Source of the DNA: CBDCFV01 sp965216425
GTDB taxonomy: Bacteria > Chloroflexota > Dehalococcoidia > Lucifugimonadales > UBA3495
DNA: 64,000 nucleotides
NCBI GenBank assembly: GCA_965216425.1
Contig: CBDCFV010000006.1
Location: forward strand, 1 to 64,000
Direction: 5' to 3'
Shown: piece by piece, positions 8,644-16,965 of the stretch
Position numbering within the stretch: position 1 is the first letter of the stretch
Layout: every line of letters begins with the position of its first letter
Notes under the pieces: model-generated
Databases searched by the model: none
Seen by the model: only the letters and a program-made list of their open reading frames with translations
What the model was told of the DNA's origin: nothing
Translations under genes and position numbers: made by a program

Positions 8644-9786
8644 CTACACGAAGGACATTTGCTCGAAGTTTCCGCCGACGATAGATACCGGGTCAAGCCC
8701 TAACCATTTGTCCGCCAAGGTGGAGTAGAAGCCACGGAAATCGAAGTTGGGCTGCAGGTCTCCCTGAGTGAGATCCCCCGGTTTCAACGATGGATAGGTC
8801 CCGTACATTCCACCATTTACCCGGTCGCCGATGGCGAACGCTACCCCGGCCGCTCCGTGGTCGGTACCGGTGCCATTATCGCGGACGCGGCGTCCAAACT
8901 CGCTGAACAGCATAATGACCACCTCGTCTGAGGCGTCGTGCTCACGCAGGTCGGCGTAGAAGTCGTGTATGGCAGCGGAAATGTCTATCCAAACTTTTGC
9001 ATGTGATCCCATCTGGTCATAATGGGTGTCGAAGGGCCCGTAGGACGTGTAAAAGACTTGGGTGCCCAGACCAGCCAGATGCACCTGGGCCACGTCTCTG
9101 AGGCGCCTCGCGATGGGGTTATTGCCGTACTCTACGTTTGAAGAGTAGGTGTCGGGAGCAACCCGGATGATGTCGGCTCCTCTTAACGCATCCCGTCCTG
9201 CCTGTCCCAGATATTCCATGGTCGGTCCGGTGCCGATGGCGGGAGCGTACATGCGGGCGAAGCTGTCCAATAACTGGACCCGCTCCTGCTCGGACGCGAT
9301 GCCAGGATTTGATCTGAGCACGCCGTACGTAGGAAGGTGGTTGACAGAAGTAACGGGGACCCCCCGCATGGTTAGCGCCCGGGGCAATCCCTGGCCCAAG
9401 TTCACTCCCTTTAACACGTTCTCGCCGCCAGGATCCAGATCCAGGATCACCTTGGCGAGCCAGCCGTGAATCCCGATGGAATCCGGCTCGCAGGTATGCC
9501 AGATATCCATGGCGCGAAAGTGCGAACGGGGTGAATTTTCAAATCCGATTCCGTGGATGATTGCCATGTTCCCTTGGTCGTAGATATCCTTCAACGGCTC
9601 CGTATCCGACCGGAATGCCAGCTCGTCATCTACAGGGAGTAATTGGTCTTCAGCGATATGAACCTTGGGCCGGTTGTCCCAATACAGGGGATTGTTATAA
9701 GGAACGATCGTGTTGAGGTAATCGTTGCCCCCGGTAAGTTCTAATACGACCAGCACGGGGTCCTTATGGGTTGATGCCATTTTCAT
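8644..9786 (-). CDS. DUF1501 family protein
   Basis: A 380-residue sulfatase-fold-like DUF1501 protein. Recognisable family segments: VLVVLELTGGNDYLNTIVPY at the N-terminus, SHFRAMDIWHT (metal-site region), TSYGPFDTHYDQM, and FSEFGRRVRDNGTGTDHGAAG near the C-terminus. Unlike many DUF1501 proteins it lacks a Tat signal and starts directly with the first strand, so it appears cytoplasmic. It lies 36 bases upstream of the NHL gene and 29 bases downstream of the DUF1800 gene on the minus strand. DUF1800 and DUF1501 are commonly adjacent in bacteria; their function remains undefined. Confidence 0.9.
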   Translation of the reverse strand: MKMASTHKDPVLVVLELTGGNDYLNTIVPYNNPLYWDNRPKVHIAEDQLLPVDDELAFRSDTEPLKDIYDQGNMAIIHGIGFENSPRSHFRAMDIWHTCEPDSIGIHGWLAKVILDLDPGGENVLKGVNLGQGLPRALTMRGVPVTSVNHLPTYGVLRSNPGIASEQERVQLLDSFARMYAPAIGTGPTMEYLGQAGRDALRGADIIRVAPDTYSSNVEYGNNPIARRLRDVAQVHLAGLGTQVFYTSYGPFDTHYDQMGSHAKVWIDISAAIHDFYADLREHDASDEVVIMLFSEFGRRVRDNGTGTDHGAAGVAFAIGDRVNGGMYGTYPSLKPGDLTQGDLQPNFDFRGFYSTLADKWLGLDPVSIVGGNFEQMSFV

Positions 9787-9815
9787 ATCCTTCTACATTG
9801 TTTGTAAGCACTTGC

Positions 9816-11225
9816 CTAGGCAAACTGATAGTCTCGTGAGGCTGCGATCAGGGTCAATAGCTTGCTCACATTCAGAATTGTAGCGGTGAGTTCTTCGTTG
9901 GTGCTCCAGGCCAGATCGCCGCATCTTTCGGCATGGACCATCAATTCAGAGTGAGTGGCCCCACTGACTTCCAACGGTCCCATGGCATCAAGACAAGCTG
10001 CCACTATCGCCTGGGGGGACGGATTCCCTAGCACATTTACCAGCACCCGTTTGATGATAGCTTGCACGCCGGGGAGCGAGGTGTCTCCAAATATCCCCGC
10101 GGCAAAATTCACCCGGCGCATCAATACCCCAGGGTCGATCCATTCGGAGCCTGTGTGCCAACCCTCCACGCTTGGAGGGTTGAGAAGCTCCTGTCCCTGC
10201 CAATTGCACTCCAACGCCAGATTGTTGAGTCCTAGCTTGAAGCCATTATAATTGCCCGCCATACGCACAGTGCCAACGATTAATTCAGCCGGGCTCTTCA
10301 CACGGGCGAAACGGGCATTCTTGAAGAACTGTGAGTTGAACAATGCTCGTAATATGGACCGGATGTCACCACGGGACTCATCGTAGGCATCCACCAACAA
10401 CTCGATGGCTTCAGGATCAATTGGTGGTGTAATGTTCCAACTGGCCACGTGGGGCTCGTCGGCGACGAAGAATCTGTAGAGGTGGCGGGCCAGGAACCGG
10501 GCCGTAGCCGGTTGATCCACAATAATGTCCACGATGTCTTCGCCATTGAAGTTCCCGGTAAACCCCAAGAATGTCTTCTCCCCATCGTCGTGGTCCTCAG
10601 GCTTGTACTCGAATTGCCAGTGGAAACGGCCTAGAGGATTGCGGGGAATTTTGGGGGCGATCGTCCATCCGGTAAATGCCCTGGCTGCCTCCCTGATATC
10701 ATGCTCTGAGTAGTTTCCGACTCCGAGGGAGAAAAGCTCCAACAACTCCCGTCCCCAGTTTTCATTTATGGCGCCTACATGATTGCCGTGGTTGTCCAAC
10801 CAGAAGATCATGGCTGGTGACTTTGCAACCTCCACCAGCAGGTCACGGTAAGTGCCCAATCCGTGTTCACGGAACATGACAATCTGGCGAGTCAGCTCCG
10901 GTGGATTGTCCACCTTGGAGTTGCTCGTGGCGAACAACTGATGCCAGAAGAGGGCCATCTTCTCTTCCAGAGGCCGTTTGGTGTTGATCATCCGGAAAAC
11001 CCAATCGGCCTGATTAATTGCCAGCGCCCCGGCCCCCTCATAACCCGGGAAGAACCGGTACAGCAGTTCGTCGTCTATGGCCGGCTGCCACTCTGGATGC
11101 AGAAGCTCCTCGACCACGGCTTCGTAGCCTTTGGAAGCACGCTGCTCTATTTGCTCGCGGGGGTCACCGAAGCCCGCGCGTCTCATCAAGTGGGCCATCA
11201 ATCGAATGTCTTCTTGGTGGGGCAT
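9816..11225 (-). CDS. DUF1800 family protein
   Basis: A 469-residue DUF1800 protein. Diagnostic segments include LMAHLMRRAGFG, EEKMALFWHQLFATSNSKV, NENWGRELLELFSLGVGNY, REAARAFTGWTI and PSVEGWHTGSEWI. I place the start at ATG 11225, preceded by GAGAGGTGG, because the paralogue at 55268 begins at the same point of the alignment; an in-frame ATG at 11273 would add 16 residues. It heads the DUF1800-DUF1501-NHL operon. Against the copy at 55268 the sequences are clearly homologous end to end, with family core blocks nearly identical and the C-terminal third diverged. Confidence 0.9.
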   Translation of the reverse strand: MPHQEDIRLMAHLMRRAGFGDPREQIEQRASKGYEAVVEELLHPEWQPAIDDELLYRFFPGYEGAGALAINQADWVFRMINTKRPLEEKMALFWHQLFATSNSKVDNPPELTRQIVMFREHGLGTYRDLLVEVAKSPAMIFWLDNHGNHVGAINENWGRELLELFSLGVGNYSEHDIREAARAFTGWTIAPKIPRNPLGRFHWQFEYKPEDHDDGEKTFLGFTGNFNGEDIVDIIVDQPATARFLARHLYRFFVADEPHVASWNITPPIDPEAIELLVDAYDESRGDIRSILRALFNSQFFKNARFARVKSPAELIVGTVRMAGNYNGFKLGLNNLALECNWQGQELLNPPSVEGWHTGSEWIDPGVLMRRVNFAAGIFGDTSLPGVQAIIKRVLVNVLGNPSPQAIVAACLDAMGPLEVSGATHSELMVHAERCGDLAWSTNEELTATILNVSKLLTLIAASRDYQFA

Positions 11226-11364
11226 TACCACCTCTCCGTTTATCGAGCCAGAAGCACTAAGCCAGGCGCCCATTCACGACATCTTAGGATTGTCCAAAGC
11301 GAGTGTCAACAAAAGCCCTGGCAGCGTGATAGTTCAGGGTTTATGTACCTTTCCTGCCCCCAGC

Positions 11365-11455
11365 GCGTCATTCCGGCCTTGACCCGGAATCCAGAAGCGT
11401 TTGGAACCAGCAACGGTCCGTATCATTGGCATTTCTGGATTCCCGTTGATCAAAG
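11365..11455. repeat. Intergenic palindromic repeat (CATTCC...GGAATCCAG type)
   Basis: Upstream of the DUF1800 gene the sequence TCATTCCGGCC...CCGGAATCCAGAAGC is followed ~40 bases later by the inverted half TTTCTGGATTCCCG. The arrangement is that of widespread bacterial intergenic palindromes; a related unit lies at 55190. It separates the operon from the right IS21-type end. Confidence 0.55.
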
Positions 11456-11466
11456 ACAATAAGGAT

Positions 11467-11591
11467 TGCCGCTGGCGCTGACTATTTTTGCCGGTCACAA
11501 ATGGTAATCATCCGGTACGGAGGTACCGGATTGATAAGAGACCAGCAAGTCATGCTATTGAGGCAGAAGAGGATGGAAGGAAATAAACAAC
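11467..11591 (+). repeat. 125-bp inverted repeat, right copy (IS21-type end)
   Basis: Mirror image of 7296-7420. It contains the same terminal sequence, leader and start of istA (MVIIRYGGTGLIRDQQ at 11501), then diverges abruptly after AAACAAC into IS630-related sequence. Only this 125-bp end of the IS21 element remains here. Confidence 0.9.
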
Positions 11592-11805
11592 TTTGTCCCC
11601 TGGCAGACTGTTCATGTCAGAACCCCGTTTCGGCACCGTCTCTAATCACCCCGAGAGGAGGTGTGGCAGGGCAATACTCACCTCCTCAGAAGGGATTTGA
11701 GGCCCATCACGAATCGAGCCCGACGGCCAAATGTTCGATGCTTCCCAACCCACTCTAGGAGTCCAACGTCTTTGAGCGGCTTACAAGCAGACCCACGGGC
11801 GCGTC

Positions 11806-11831
11806 CCCCGTTTTCACGAGGGCAGGCTCTG
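11806..11831 (+). repeat. Palindromic mini-element (IS630, first)
   Basis: CCCCGTTTTCACGAGGG followed by CAGGCTCTG. The imperfect stem pairs CCC..CGT with ACG.AGGG. It is nearly identical to the copy at 26925 in an unrelated IS701-type transposase. Confidence 0.7.
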
Positions 11832-12022
11832 CTGCTGAGTGATGAGGCCCATGCGGACGGGGCCATGACGGATGAAGACATTGCCCGGGTTCTCCAGATT
11901 GGCCGTGCGACGGTGGAACGGGTGCGCCGGCGCTGCGTGGAGGAGGGTCTGGAGCGGGCCTTGGGGCGCAAGGAGCAACTGAACCGGCGTCCGAAGCGGC
12001 TGGACGGTCAAGGGGAAGCCCA

Positions 12023-12050
12023 CCCCGTATCCAGTACGGGGCAGGCTTTG
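12023..12050 (+). repeat. Palindromic mini-element (IS630, second, in frame)
   Basis: CCCCGTATCCAGTACGGGG, a 7-bp perfect stem with a 5-base loop, followed by CAGGCTTTG. It adds 24 bases (PVSSTGQA) between AH and LIALA of the transposase without shifting the frame. Confidence 0.75.
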
Positions 12051-12194
12051 ATTGCCCTGGCCTGCGGAGAACCGCCGGAAGGCCGGGCCGGTTGGACGCT
12101 GAAACTGTTGGCCGACCGGCTGGTGGAGTGCGAGATAGTGGAGAGCATCAGCACTGAAACGGTGCGGCAGACGCTCAAAAAAACGAACTCACGC

Positions 12195-12221
12195 CCCCGT
12201 TCTGCAACGGGGCAGGCTCTG
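12195..12221 (+). repeat. Palindromic mini-element (IS630, third)
   Basis: CCCCGTTCTGCAACGGGG, a 7-bp perfect stem with a 4-base loop, followed by CAGGCTCTG. It adds about 23 bases between KNELTP and WLKECW and shifts the reading frame. Confidence 0.75.
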
Positions 12222-12893
12222 GCTGAAAGAGTGCTGGTGCATCCCGCCGCAAGGCAGCGCCGAGGTCGTCTGTGCAATGGAAGACGTGCTGGAAGTCTAT
12301 CAGCGCCAGCATGAGGACAACGAAGTTCTGGTCTGTCTGGACGAGACCAGCAAGCAACAGGTGAAAGAGACGCAACGGGGTGAGCAACCTTTTCATGTTG
12401 TTCGCTCCGCTGGAAGGGTGGCGCCGGGTGGAAGTGACGGACCGGAGCACGAAAGCCGATTGGGCCCGGGTGGTCAAGCAGTTGGTGGACGAGGACTACT
12501 CGCACAAGGACCGTATTGTGCTGGTGATGGACAACTTGAACATCCACCATCCGGCTTCTCTGTACCAGGCTTTCGAGCCAGCGGAAGCGCGGCGCATCGC
12601 CGAACGGTTGGAGATCCACTACACGCCCAAGCATGGCAGTTGGCTGGATATGGCCGAGATTGAAATCGGGGTGATGGTTCGACAATGCCTGGACCGGCGC
12701 ATACCGGACCAAAGCGCCCTGCGGCGGGAGATGGGAGCGTGGCAGCAACGGCGAAACCGGGACGCAATACGGGTGGACTGGCGCTTCACGACCTCGGATG
12801 CACACATCAAACTAAAGTCCCTTTACCCATCAATCCAACACTGATGGTCTACTAACGACCTAATGACCGGTTTTCCGGCGTCAGCCTGGTTGT

Positions 12894-13193
12894 TCAACGC
12901 TCACAGACAACTCCATCCCCGTCTGGGGCGCTGGGGACCATTTCCTTCGGGAACCCCTTCCCTCCGCCCACTGACCCCTGCCCCCTCGACTCCCCGGCTT
13001 CTACTGATTCTTCGCAGTACCCATACACGGAGGTGTTCTCTTCTGGTTCCGGCTCCGGCGCCAGAGTCGGTGCTGCCGCCTGCCCCGACGTATCCATTCC
13101 GGTGGTACCCTCCGTTCTCTCGGCCTTGACTTCAATCAGTTCATCACAGATGTCCAGCATCTCGATGAACCCCTCAGTCTCCCTTTGGGTCAT
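12894..13193 (-). CDS. Possible small acidic protein
   Basis: From an ATG at 13193 the minus strand reads MTQRETEGFIEMLDICDELIEV, a helical and acidic N-terminus, followed by a low-complexity stretch APTLAPEPEPEEN and a Ser/Gly-rich tail to 12894 (99 residues). The N-terminal 30 residues look protein-like; the rest could be chance. No family is recognised and no strong ribosome-binding site is seen. Confidence 0.35.
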   Translation of the reverse strand: MTQRETEGFIEMLDICDELIEVKAERTEGTTGMDTSGQAAAPTLAPEPEPEENTSVYGYCEESVEAGESRGQGSVGGGKGFPKEMVPSAPDGDGVVCER

Positions 13194-13300
13194 CGTCAGC
13201 ACCCACTCCATCTTCACTTCCGTCTAGTCCGTGGCGTATTGGCACCAGTAGCCTTCGTCCGGTGCCTGCTGATTAGGGAGCGTAACCTGTTTCCCAAGGG

Positions 13301-13326
13301 GTTGTCAGAATCAGGATTCTGACAAC
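13301..13326. promoter_or_regulatory. Perfect 12-bp palindrome upstream of 13426
   Basis: GTTGTCAGAATC, two bases AG, then GATTCTGACAAC: a perfect inverted repeat 100 bases before the tandem-domain gene. No T-run follows, so a terminator is unlikely; an operator site or an intergenic repeat unit are both possible. Confidence 0.45.
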
Positions 13327-13425
13327 CTCCGATGGACATCTCCACCTGTTAGACGTACTATTCCCTCGACCTGAACCATGTCCGCATCCTGCGGTCTGCG
13401 CGCCGCCGGGAGCTTAGGAGGAGTC

Positions 13426-14100
13426 ATGGAAGGACGATATCCCAACGGGTTGTTGCTTGCCATCACCAATTGCAAGGACACTTCCAAGACCGATGAGTTC
13501 ACCTATTGGTATAACCACATGCACGTGCCCGACGTCACCGGACCGGGAATCTTCCGCCACGCTATAAGGTTCGCCAACACCGATCCCGCTTCCACAGCAG
13601 GCCAATACGTGGCCACCTACGAGACCGCTTGGGAGGAAGTGGAGAGGGCCATGCCGGCCCACCATGAGGCCAGCGCCAGGACTAGGGGTGAAGAGGACAG
13701 GGGAACGCCACTGATCCAGCCCGTCACCGTCGGCGTGTTCAGGCGGAAGGGGGGCGAGTTCAACGCCGCCGCCAAGTCGGCGCTTGGAATCCTCCTCGTG
13801 CTGAGCAACTGCAAGGATACCCACGACGAGAAGGAGTTCAACCGCTGGTATGAGGACGTCCACATTCCCGACATCCTCGACACCGGCGCGTTCCACACCG
13901 CCTACAGGTACGAGAGCACCGATCCGGAGGCAACCAAGGGCAAGTACCTGGCCATTTACGAGACTGACAACCGGGACCCCGCCGCCGCCAGGGACAGTAT
14001 GGGCGCGGTGCGAGAGGACTGGGTAAAGAGAGGCCGGCTATTCGATGGGATCGACGTCGTGGCTTCCCTTACGGCTCGCCGCATCTGGCCTATGGATTAG
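13426..14100 (+). CDS. Tandem dimeric alpha-beta barrel (ferredoxin-fold) protein
   Basis: A 224-residue protein made of two homologous halves. Half one reads GLLLAITNCKDTSKTDEF..WYNHMHVPDV and ends GQYVATYET; half two reads ILLVLSNCKDTHDEKEF..WYEDVHIPDI and ends GKYLAIYET. Each has the strand-helix-strand pattern and a conserved His of EthD/Dabb-like domains, which form small barrels in enzymes acting on polyketide-like or aromatic substrates. ATG 13426 follows TTAGGAGGAG at ideal spacing, so I prefer it over upstream in-frame starts. It faces an LLM oxidoreductase tail to tail. The catalytic role is unknown. Confidence 0.75.
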   Translation: MEGRYPNGLLLAITNCKDTSKTDEFTYWYNHMHVPDVTGPGIFRHAIRFANTDPASTAGQYVATYETAWEEVERAMPAHHEASARTRGEEDRGTPLIQPVTVGVFRRKGGEFNAAAKSALGILLVLSNCKDTHDEKEFNRWYEDVHIPDILDTGAFHTAYRYESTDPEATKGKYLAIYETDNRDPAAARDSMGAVREDWVKRGRLFDGIDVVASLTARRIWPMD

Positions 14101-14113
14101 CCAGGGTCATAAG

Positions 14114-14147
14114 GGAACGGTCACCCTGTGATAAGGGGGACCGTTGC
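14114..14147. terminator. Hairpin between convergent genes
   Basis: AACGGTC-A-CCCT, loop GTGATA, AGGG-G-GACCGTT: an 11-bp stem with one mismatch, placed in the 77-bp gap between the gene ending at 14100 and the minus-strand gene ending at 14178. No long T-run, so it may act as a weak bidirectional terminator. Confidence 0.5.
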
Positions 14148-14177
14148 GAAATGGCGTTCCTTGGGCGTGTCCGGTGG

Positions 14178-15347
14178 TCACCGGGCGCGTTCTGCATATG
14201 CCTGCCGGGCGCGGTCCAAGGCGCGAGTCCTGCCTGTTACCAGAGTGTCCTGCCGCTCGGCAGCCCACAGGTTGGACGCTTGGGTTCCCACAACCGACCC
14301 CTGGAACTGGGGCATGACGTAGCGGGCCAGCAACTCGTAGCTATGGAGCATCTTTTCCCTGGGCGCCCAGTCGATGGTCTGCACCAGGAATCCCCCGAAC
14401 CCGCCGCTCTGCTCGTCCAGCCGCTTGATGGCCTCGATGCAATCGTCCGGCGTACCAATGATCCAGGAACCGGAATCGACCATATAGTCGATGACTTTTT
14501 CCAGCGGGCCGTCGTACACCGGCTTTCGCCCGTTGGTGCCCTCGGAGTACTCCCGGAGATAACGGCCCGATCCCAACCTAGCTTCTTCTATGGCCTCCTT
14601 GCGGGTCTCCGCCAGGTGTACCGGCAGCACCAGCCTCCAGTCATCCCGGTTCACCGTCTGCTCGTGCTCAGCCGCCGACTCCTCGGCGATGTCCCAGAGC
14701 GCCTTAAGGTCGGAGGGACCGGAGCTTGGGTCCCTGGGTACTGTGATCGTTAGGACGGCGGCGCTGTACTTCCCCGCCAGCGCCACGCCCGCCGGGGTCT
14801 GCACAGAGGCCACGGCCACCGGCATGTAAGGCTTCTGGTAGGGCCGTAGCTGAAGCATCGCTTCGTTAAGTTCGAACCAATCGCTCTTGTAGGTGATCGG
14901 CTCGGTCTCGGTGAACAGGCGAAGGATGATGCCCAAGGCTTCATCCATGCGCTCCCGCTGCTCCTCGTGGGGGATGCCCATCATGTATGCGTCGCTGGGC
15001 AGGGCGCCGGGGCCGACGCCGAGCATAACCCGTCCGTGGGTCATGTGGTCCAATTGCACCATCCGGTTGGCTACCATCAACGGGTGATGGTACGGAAGGC
15101 TGATGACGCCGGAGCCAAGCTTGATGTGACGAGTGCGGTCCGCCGCCACGGCCATGAATATCTCGGGGGAAGAGATCGTCTCCCAGCCCGCGCTGTGGTG
15201 CTCGCCAATCCAAGCTTCGTCGAAACCCAGGTAATCGAGCCATTGCACCAGTTCCATGTCCCGGTCAATGGCCAGCGTCGGGTTTTCTCCCACCCGGTGA
15301 AAGGGACCCAGGAAGATGCCGAATTTCATCCGTTCAGGTAAAGCCAT
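14178..15347 (-). CDS. LLM class flavin-dependent oxidoreductase
   Basis: A complete 389-residue luciferase-like monooxygenase. Visible family blocks: MKFGIFLGPFH at the first strand, GFDEAWIGEHHS (active-site His pair), KLGSGVISLPYHHPLMVANRM, GRVMLGVGPGALPSD (flavin phosphate loop), PYMPVAVASVQTPAG and GSWIIGTPDDCIEAI near the end. The length and the WIGEHHSAG motif place it with limonene- or alkanal-monooxygenase-like group members that use reduced FMN. ATG 15347 is the first start giving the family N-terminus. A TIM-barrel amidohydrolase lies immediately upstream (35-bp gap) on the same strand, suggesting oxidation and hydrolysis in one pathway. Confidence 0.9.
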   Translation of the reverse strand: MALPERMKFGIFLGPFHRVGENPTLAIDRDMELVQWLDYLGFDEAWIGEHHSAGWETISSPEIFMAVAADRTRHIKLGSGVISLPYHHPLMVANRMVQLDHMTHGRVMLGVGPGALPSDAYMMGIPHEEQRERMDEALGIILRLFTETEPITYKSDWFELNEAMLQLRPYQKPYMPVAVASVQTPAGVALAGKYSAAVLTITVPRDPSSGPSDLKALWDIAEESAAEHEQTVNRDDWRLVLPVHLAETRKEAIEEARLGSGRYLREYSEGTNGRKPVYDGPLEKVIDYMVDSGSWIIGTPDDCIEAIKRLDEQSGGFGGFLVQTIDWAPREKMLHSYELLARYVMPQFQGSVVGTQASNLWAAERQDTLVTGRTRALDRARQAYAERAR

Positions 15348-15382
15348 TCTAGCCCACCTCGTTTCCAGTATTGATTTGCGCC

Positions 15383-16405
15383 TTAGCTTATGCGGTACAC
15401 GCGGGCGGCGGTGTCGTGGAACATGTCGGCGCGTTCGCTGGGCGAGTACTCCCTGGACAGACGTTTGAAGGCATTGTACATCACGTTGTAGGAGTACGAT
15501 ACCTTGTCCACCGGGAAATTGCTCTCGAACATGCACCGGTTGGGTCCGAACTGCTCGATGCAGTAGCTCATAAACGGGGCCATGTCCTCAGCCAACTCCT
15601 CAGACCCGATGGGTATTTCGCGCAGATGCCAGTCGAAGCCCGTGCGCGGCATTCCGATCCCGCCCAGCTTCATGTTTACGTTGGGGCAAGACCCGGCGGC
15701 CGCGATGCCCTCCCGCCAGTTCGCCAGCACCTCGTCGTCCCGGTTGGCGTAGGGGCCGGTCCTCTGAAGACCGCCGATGTGGTTCAGGATGATGGTCAGG
15801 TCCGGTACGGCCCGGGCGAAGTCCGCCAACTCCGGAAGCTGGGGGTGGTACATCCAGGCTTCCAGCGACATGCCCATGCTGGCCAGCACGCTTGCTCCGG
15901 CGCGGAAAGTCTCGCTGGCCAATTGGTTGGGCTGGGCGAAAGCGGCGGTGTTCTCTACCTCAGGATTGGGGTCCCAGGTCACTGAATGGCGAATTCCCCG
16001 GAACCGGTTCGGGCTGGCCGCCCGCAACGCTTCCAGGACGGGCCGGACACCCTCGTCCAGGTGCAGGTTGGCATGGCCGACGATTGCCGCCGCGGCCTTG
16101 CCGGGGCCGTATAGGCCGGTATCGCTGGCAGCAGCCAAGCCCTGAACGAACTCCACCTCACCGACGGGCCGCAGTTCCTCCGGGCCGTCCACCCGGTACA
16201 TTGACCGGGCCTCCACGAACACCGTCGAGCGCACGTTGTGGCCGCAGTTGATGTCATCGGCCAACTCGTGGAGCAGGTACCGCTGGTAGGGGATACGCTG
16301 GGTCCGCATATCCCAGAAGTGGTGATGAGGGTCGCAGATGGGGATTTCGGGCTCCAAGACCTCCTCGGTGGTCAGCGCCAGCCAGTCATTACCTCCGAAT
16401 GGCAT
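15383..16405 (-). CDS. Amidohydrolase family 2 (TIM-barrel hydrolase/lactonase)
   Basis: A 340-residue metal-dependent hydrolase of the Amidohydro_2 / COG3618 group, which includes 2-pyrone-4,6-dicarboxylate lactonase and sugar lactonases. Metal-site motif CDPHHHFWDM occurs at about residue 24, followed by the strand-end ligands VGHANLHLDEGV, ILNHIGG (His) and CMFESNFPVDK (Asp). Cytoplasmic, with no signal peptide. It is transcribed ahead of the LLM oxidoreductase (gap 35 bases) and likely forms an operon with it. The substrate, an ester, lactone or decarboxylation substrate, cannot be told. Confidence 0.88.
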   Translation of the reverse strand: MPFGGNDWLALTTEEVLEPEIPICDPHHHFWDMRTQRIPYQRYLLHELADDINCGHNVRSTVFVEARSMYRVDGPEELRPVGEVEFVQGLAAASDTGLYGPGKAAAAIVGHANLHLDEGVRPVLEALRAASPNRFRGIRHSVTWDPNPEVENTAAFAQPNQLASETFRAGASVLASMGMSLEAWMYHPQLPELADFARAVPDLTIILNHIGGLQRTGPYANRDDEVLANWREGIAAAGSCPNVNMKLGGIGMPRTGFDWHLREIPIGSEELAEDMAPFMSYCIEQFGPNRCMFESNFPVDKVSYSYNVMYNAFKRLSREYSPSERADMFHDTAARVYRIS

Positions 16406-16965
16406 GATGGCCCTCCATCGCAGAATTTTGCGGCCTCATAGTACCACATCGCCCTTTCAGGCGACTGTCCATTCTACGGCTAATCGACAATTGTTAGCCG
16501 CAGATGACTGATGCAACCAAGTGCAGGGCCGACAGAAAATACCAGCTTTCCCTGTCCAGAGGCTGACAGGAAGACGACTGGCACGCTGGTGATGTTCAGG
16601 ATGCCGGGCGCCAGCTTAACCCCGCAGATGCTGCACTGGCGTAGGCCGGGGATAGGGTGAGCGGCTTCCCCGCCGAGTTGGTCAACCGGAAAGATGATGT
16701 AAGGCGCCGTTCACGAACTGTTCTGCAATCAGGGATTGCAAGTCTCCTGAAACCCTCCCGGCCTCATTCCCAATATCCCGCAAATGCACATCCCGCCATG
16801 GCTTTAGTGTAATTCCAAAGACTCTACTGGTGCGATCGCCCGGGATGTGGCAACCGATTCCCGGTGTCTGCCCGAAGGAATAGTTATACTGACAGGTAGA
16901 ATTGCCGTGTTGAAGGATATACCGCACTGGAACTGACTATGTGAACCTGAAGGAGGAACACATCA
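16406..16965. other. Intergenic stretch between divergent genes
   Basis: The region separates the minus-strand amidohydrolase from a plus-strand LLM oxidoreductase, so promoters in both directions must lie here. On the minus strand, 16492-16700 encodes a start-less protein-like string (PIPGLRQCSICGVKLAPG...) that may be a gene remnant with a CxxC pair. The 59-bp repeat copy C occupies 16754-16812. A GGAGGA ribosome-binding site at 16951-16956 serves the next gene. Confidence 0.5.
16754..16812 (+). repeat. 59-bp dispersed repeat, copy C
   Basis: Same orientation as copy A. CCTCCCGGCC...ATCCCGCAAATGCACATCCC...GGCTTTAGTGTAA; about three quarters of positions agree with copies A and B. Similarity to copy A extends weakly about 20 bases further upstream (GCA.GTCTC). 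Confidence 0.6.

Larger units (their letters stand above)
11760..12844 (+). pseudogene. IS630-family transposase, broken by mini-element insertions
   Basis: Segments in order: LLLSDEAHADGAMTDEDIA with the helix-turn-helix RVLQIGRATVERVRRRC; AHLIALACGEPPEGRAGW (split by an 8-residue insert PVSSTGQA); LKECWCIPPQGSAEVVCAMED in another frame; VLVCLDETSKQQ (first catalytic Asp); RIVLVMDNLNIHHP (second Asp); and YTPKHGSWLDMAEIEIG (Glu). These are the DDE landmarks of IS630. Three palindromic mini-elements at 11806, 12023 and 12195 lie inside the gene; the second keeps frame, the third shifts it. A further shift occurs near 12370. The element cannot be active. Its 5' start and terminal repeats are not clear. 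Confidence 0.8.
12845..13425. other. Mostly non-coding stretch after IS630 remnant
   Basis: The first half has a pyrimidine-rich, proline-encoding bias on the plus strand and a possible short minus-strand gene (12894-13193, listed separately). The second half contains a perfect palindrome at 13301-13326. A good ribosome-binding site (TTAGGAGGAG) just before 13426 marks the end of the stretch. I see nothing else coding. Confidence 0.5.
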
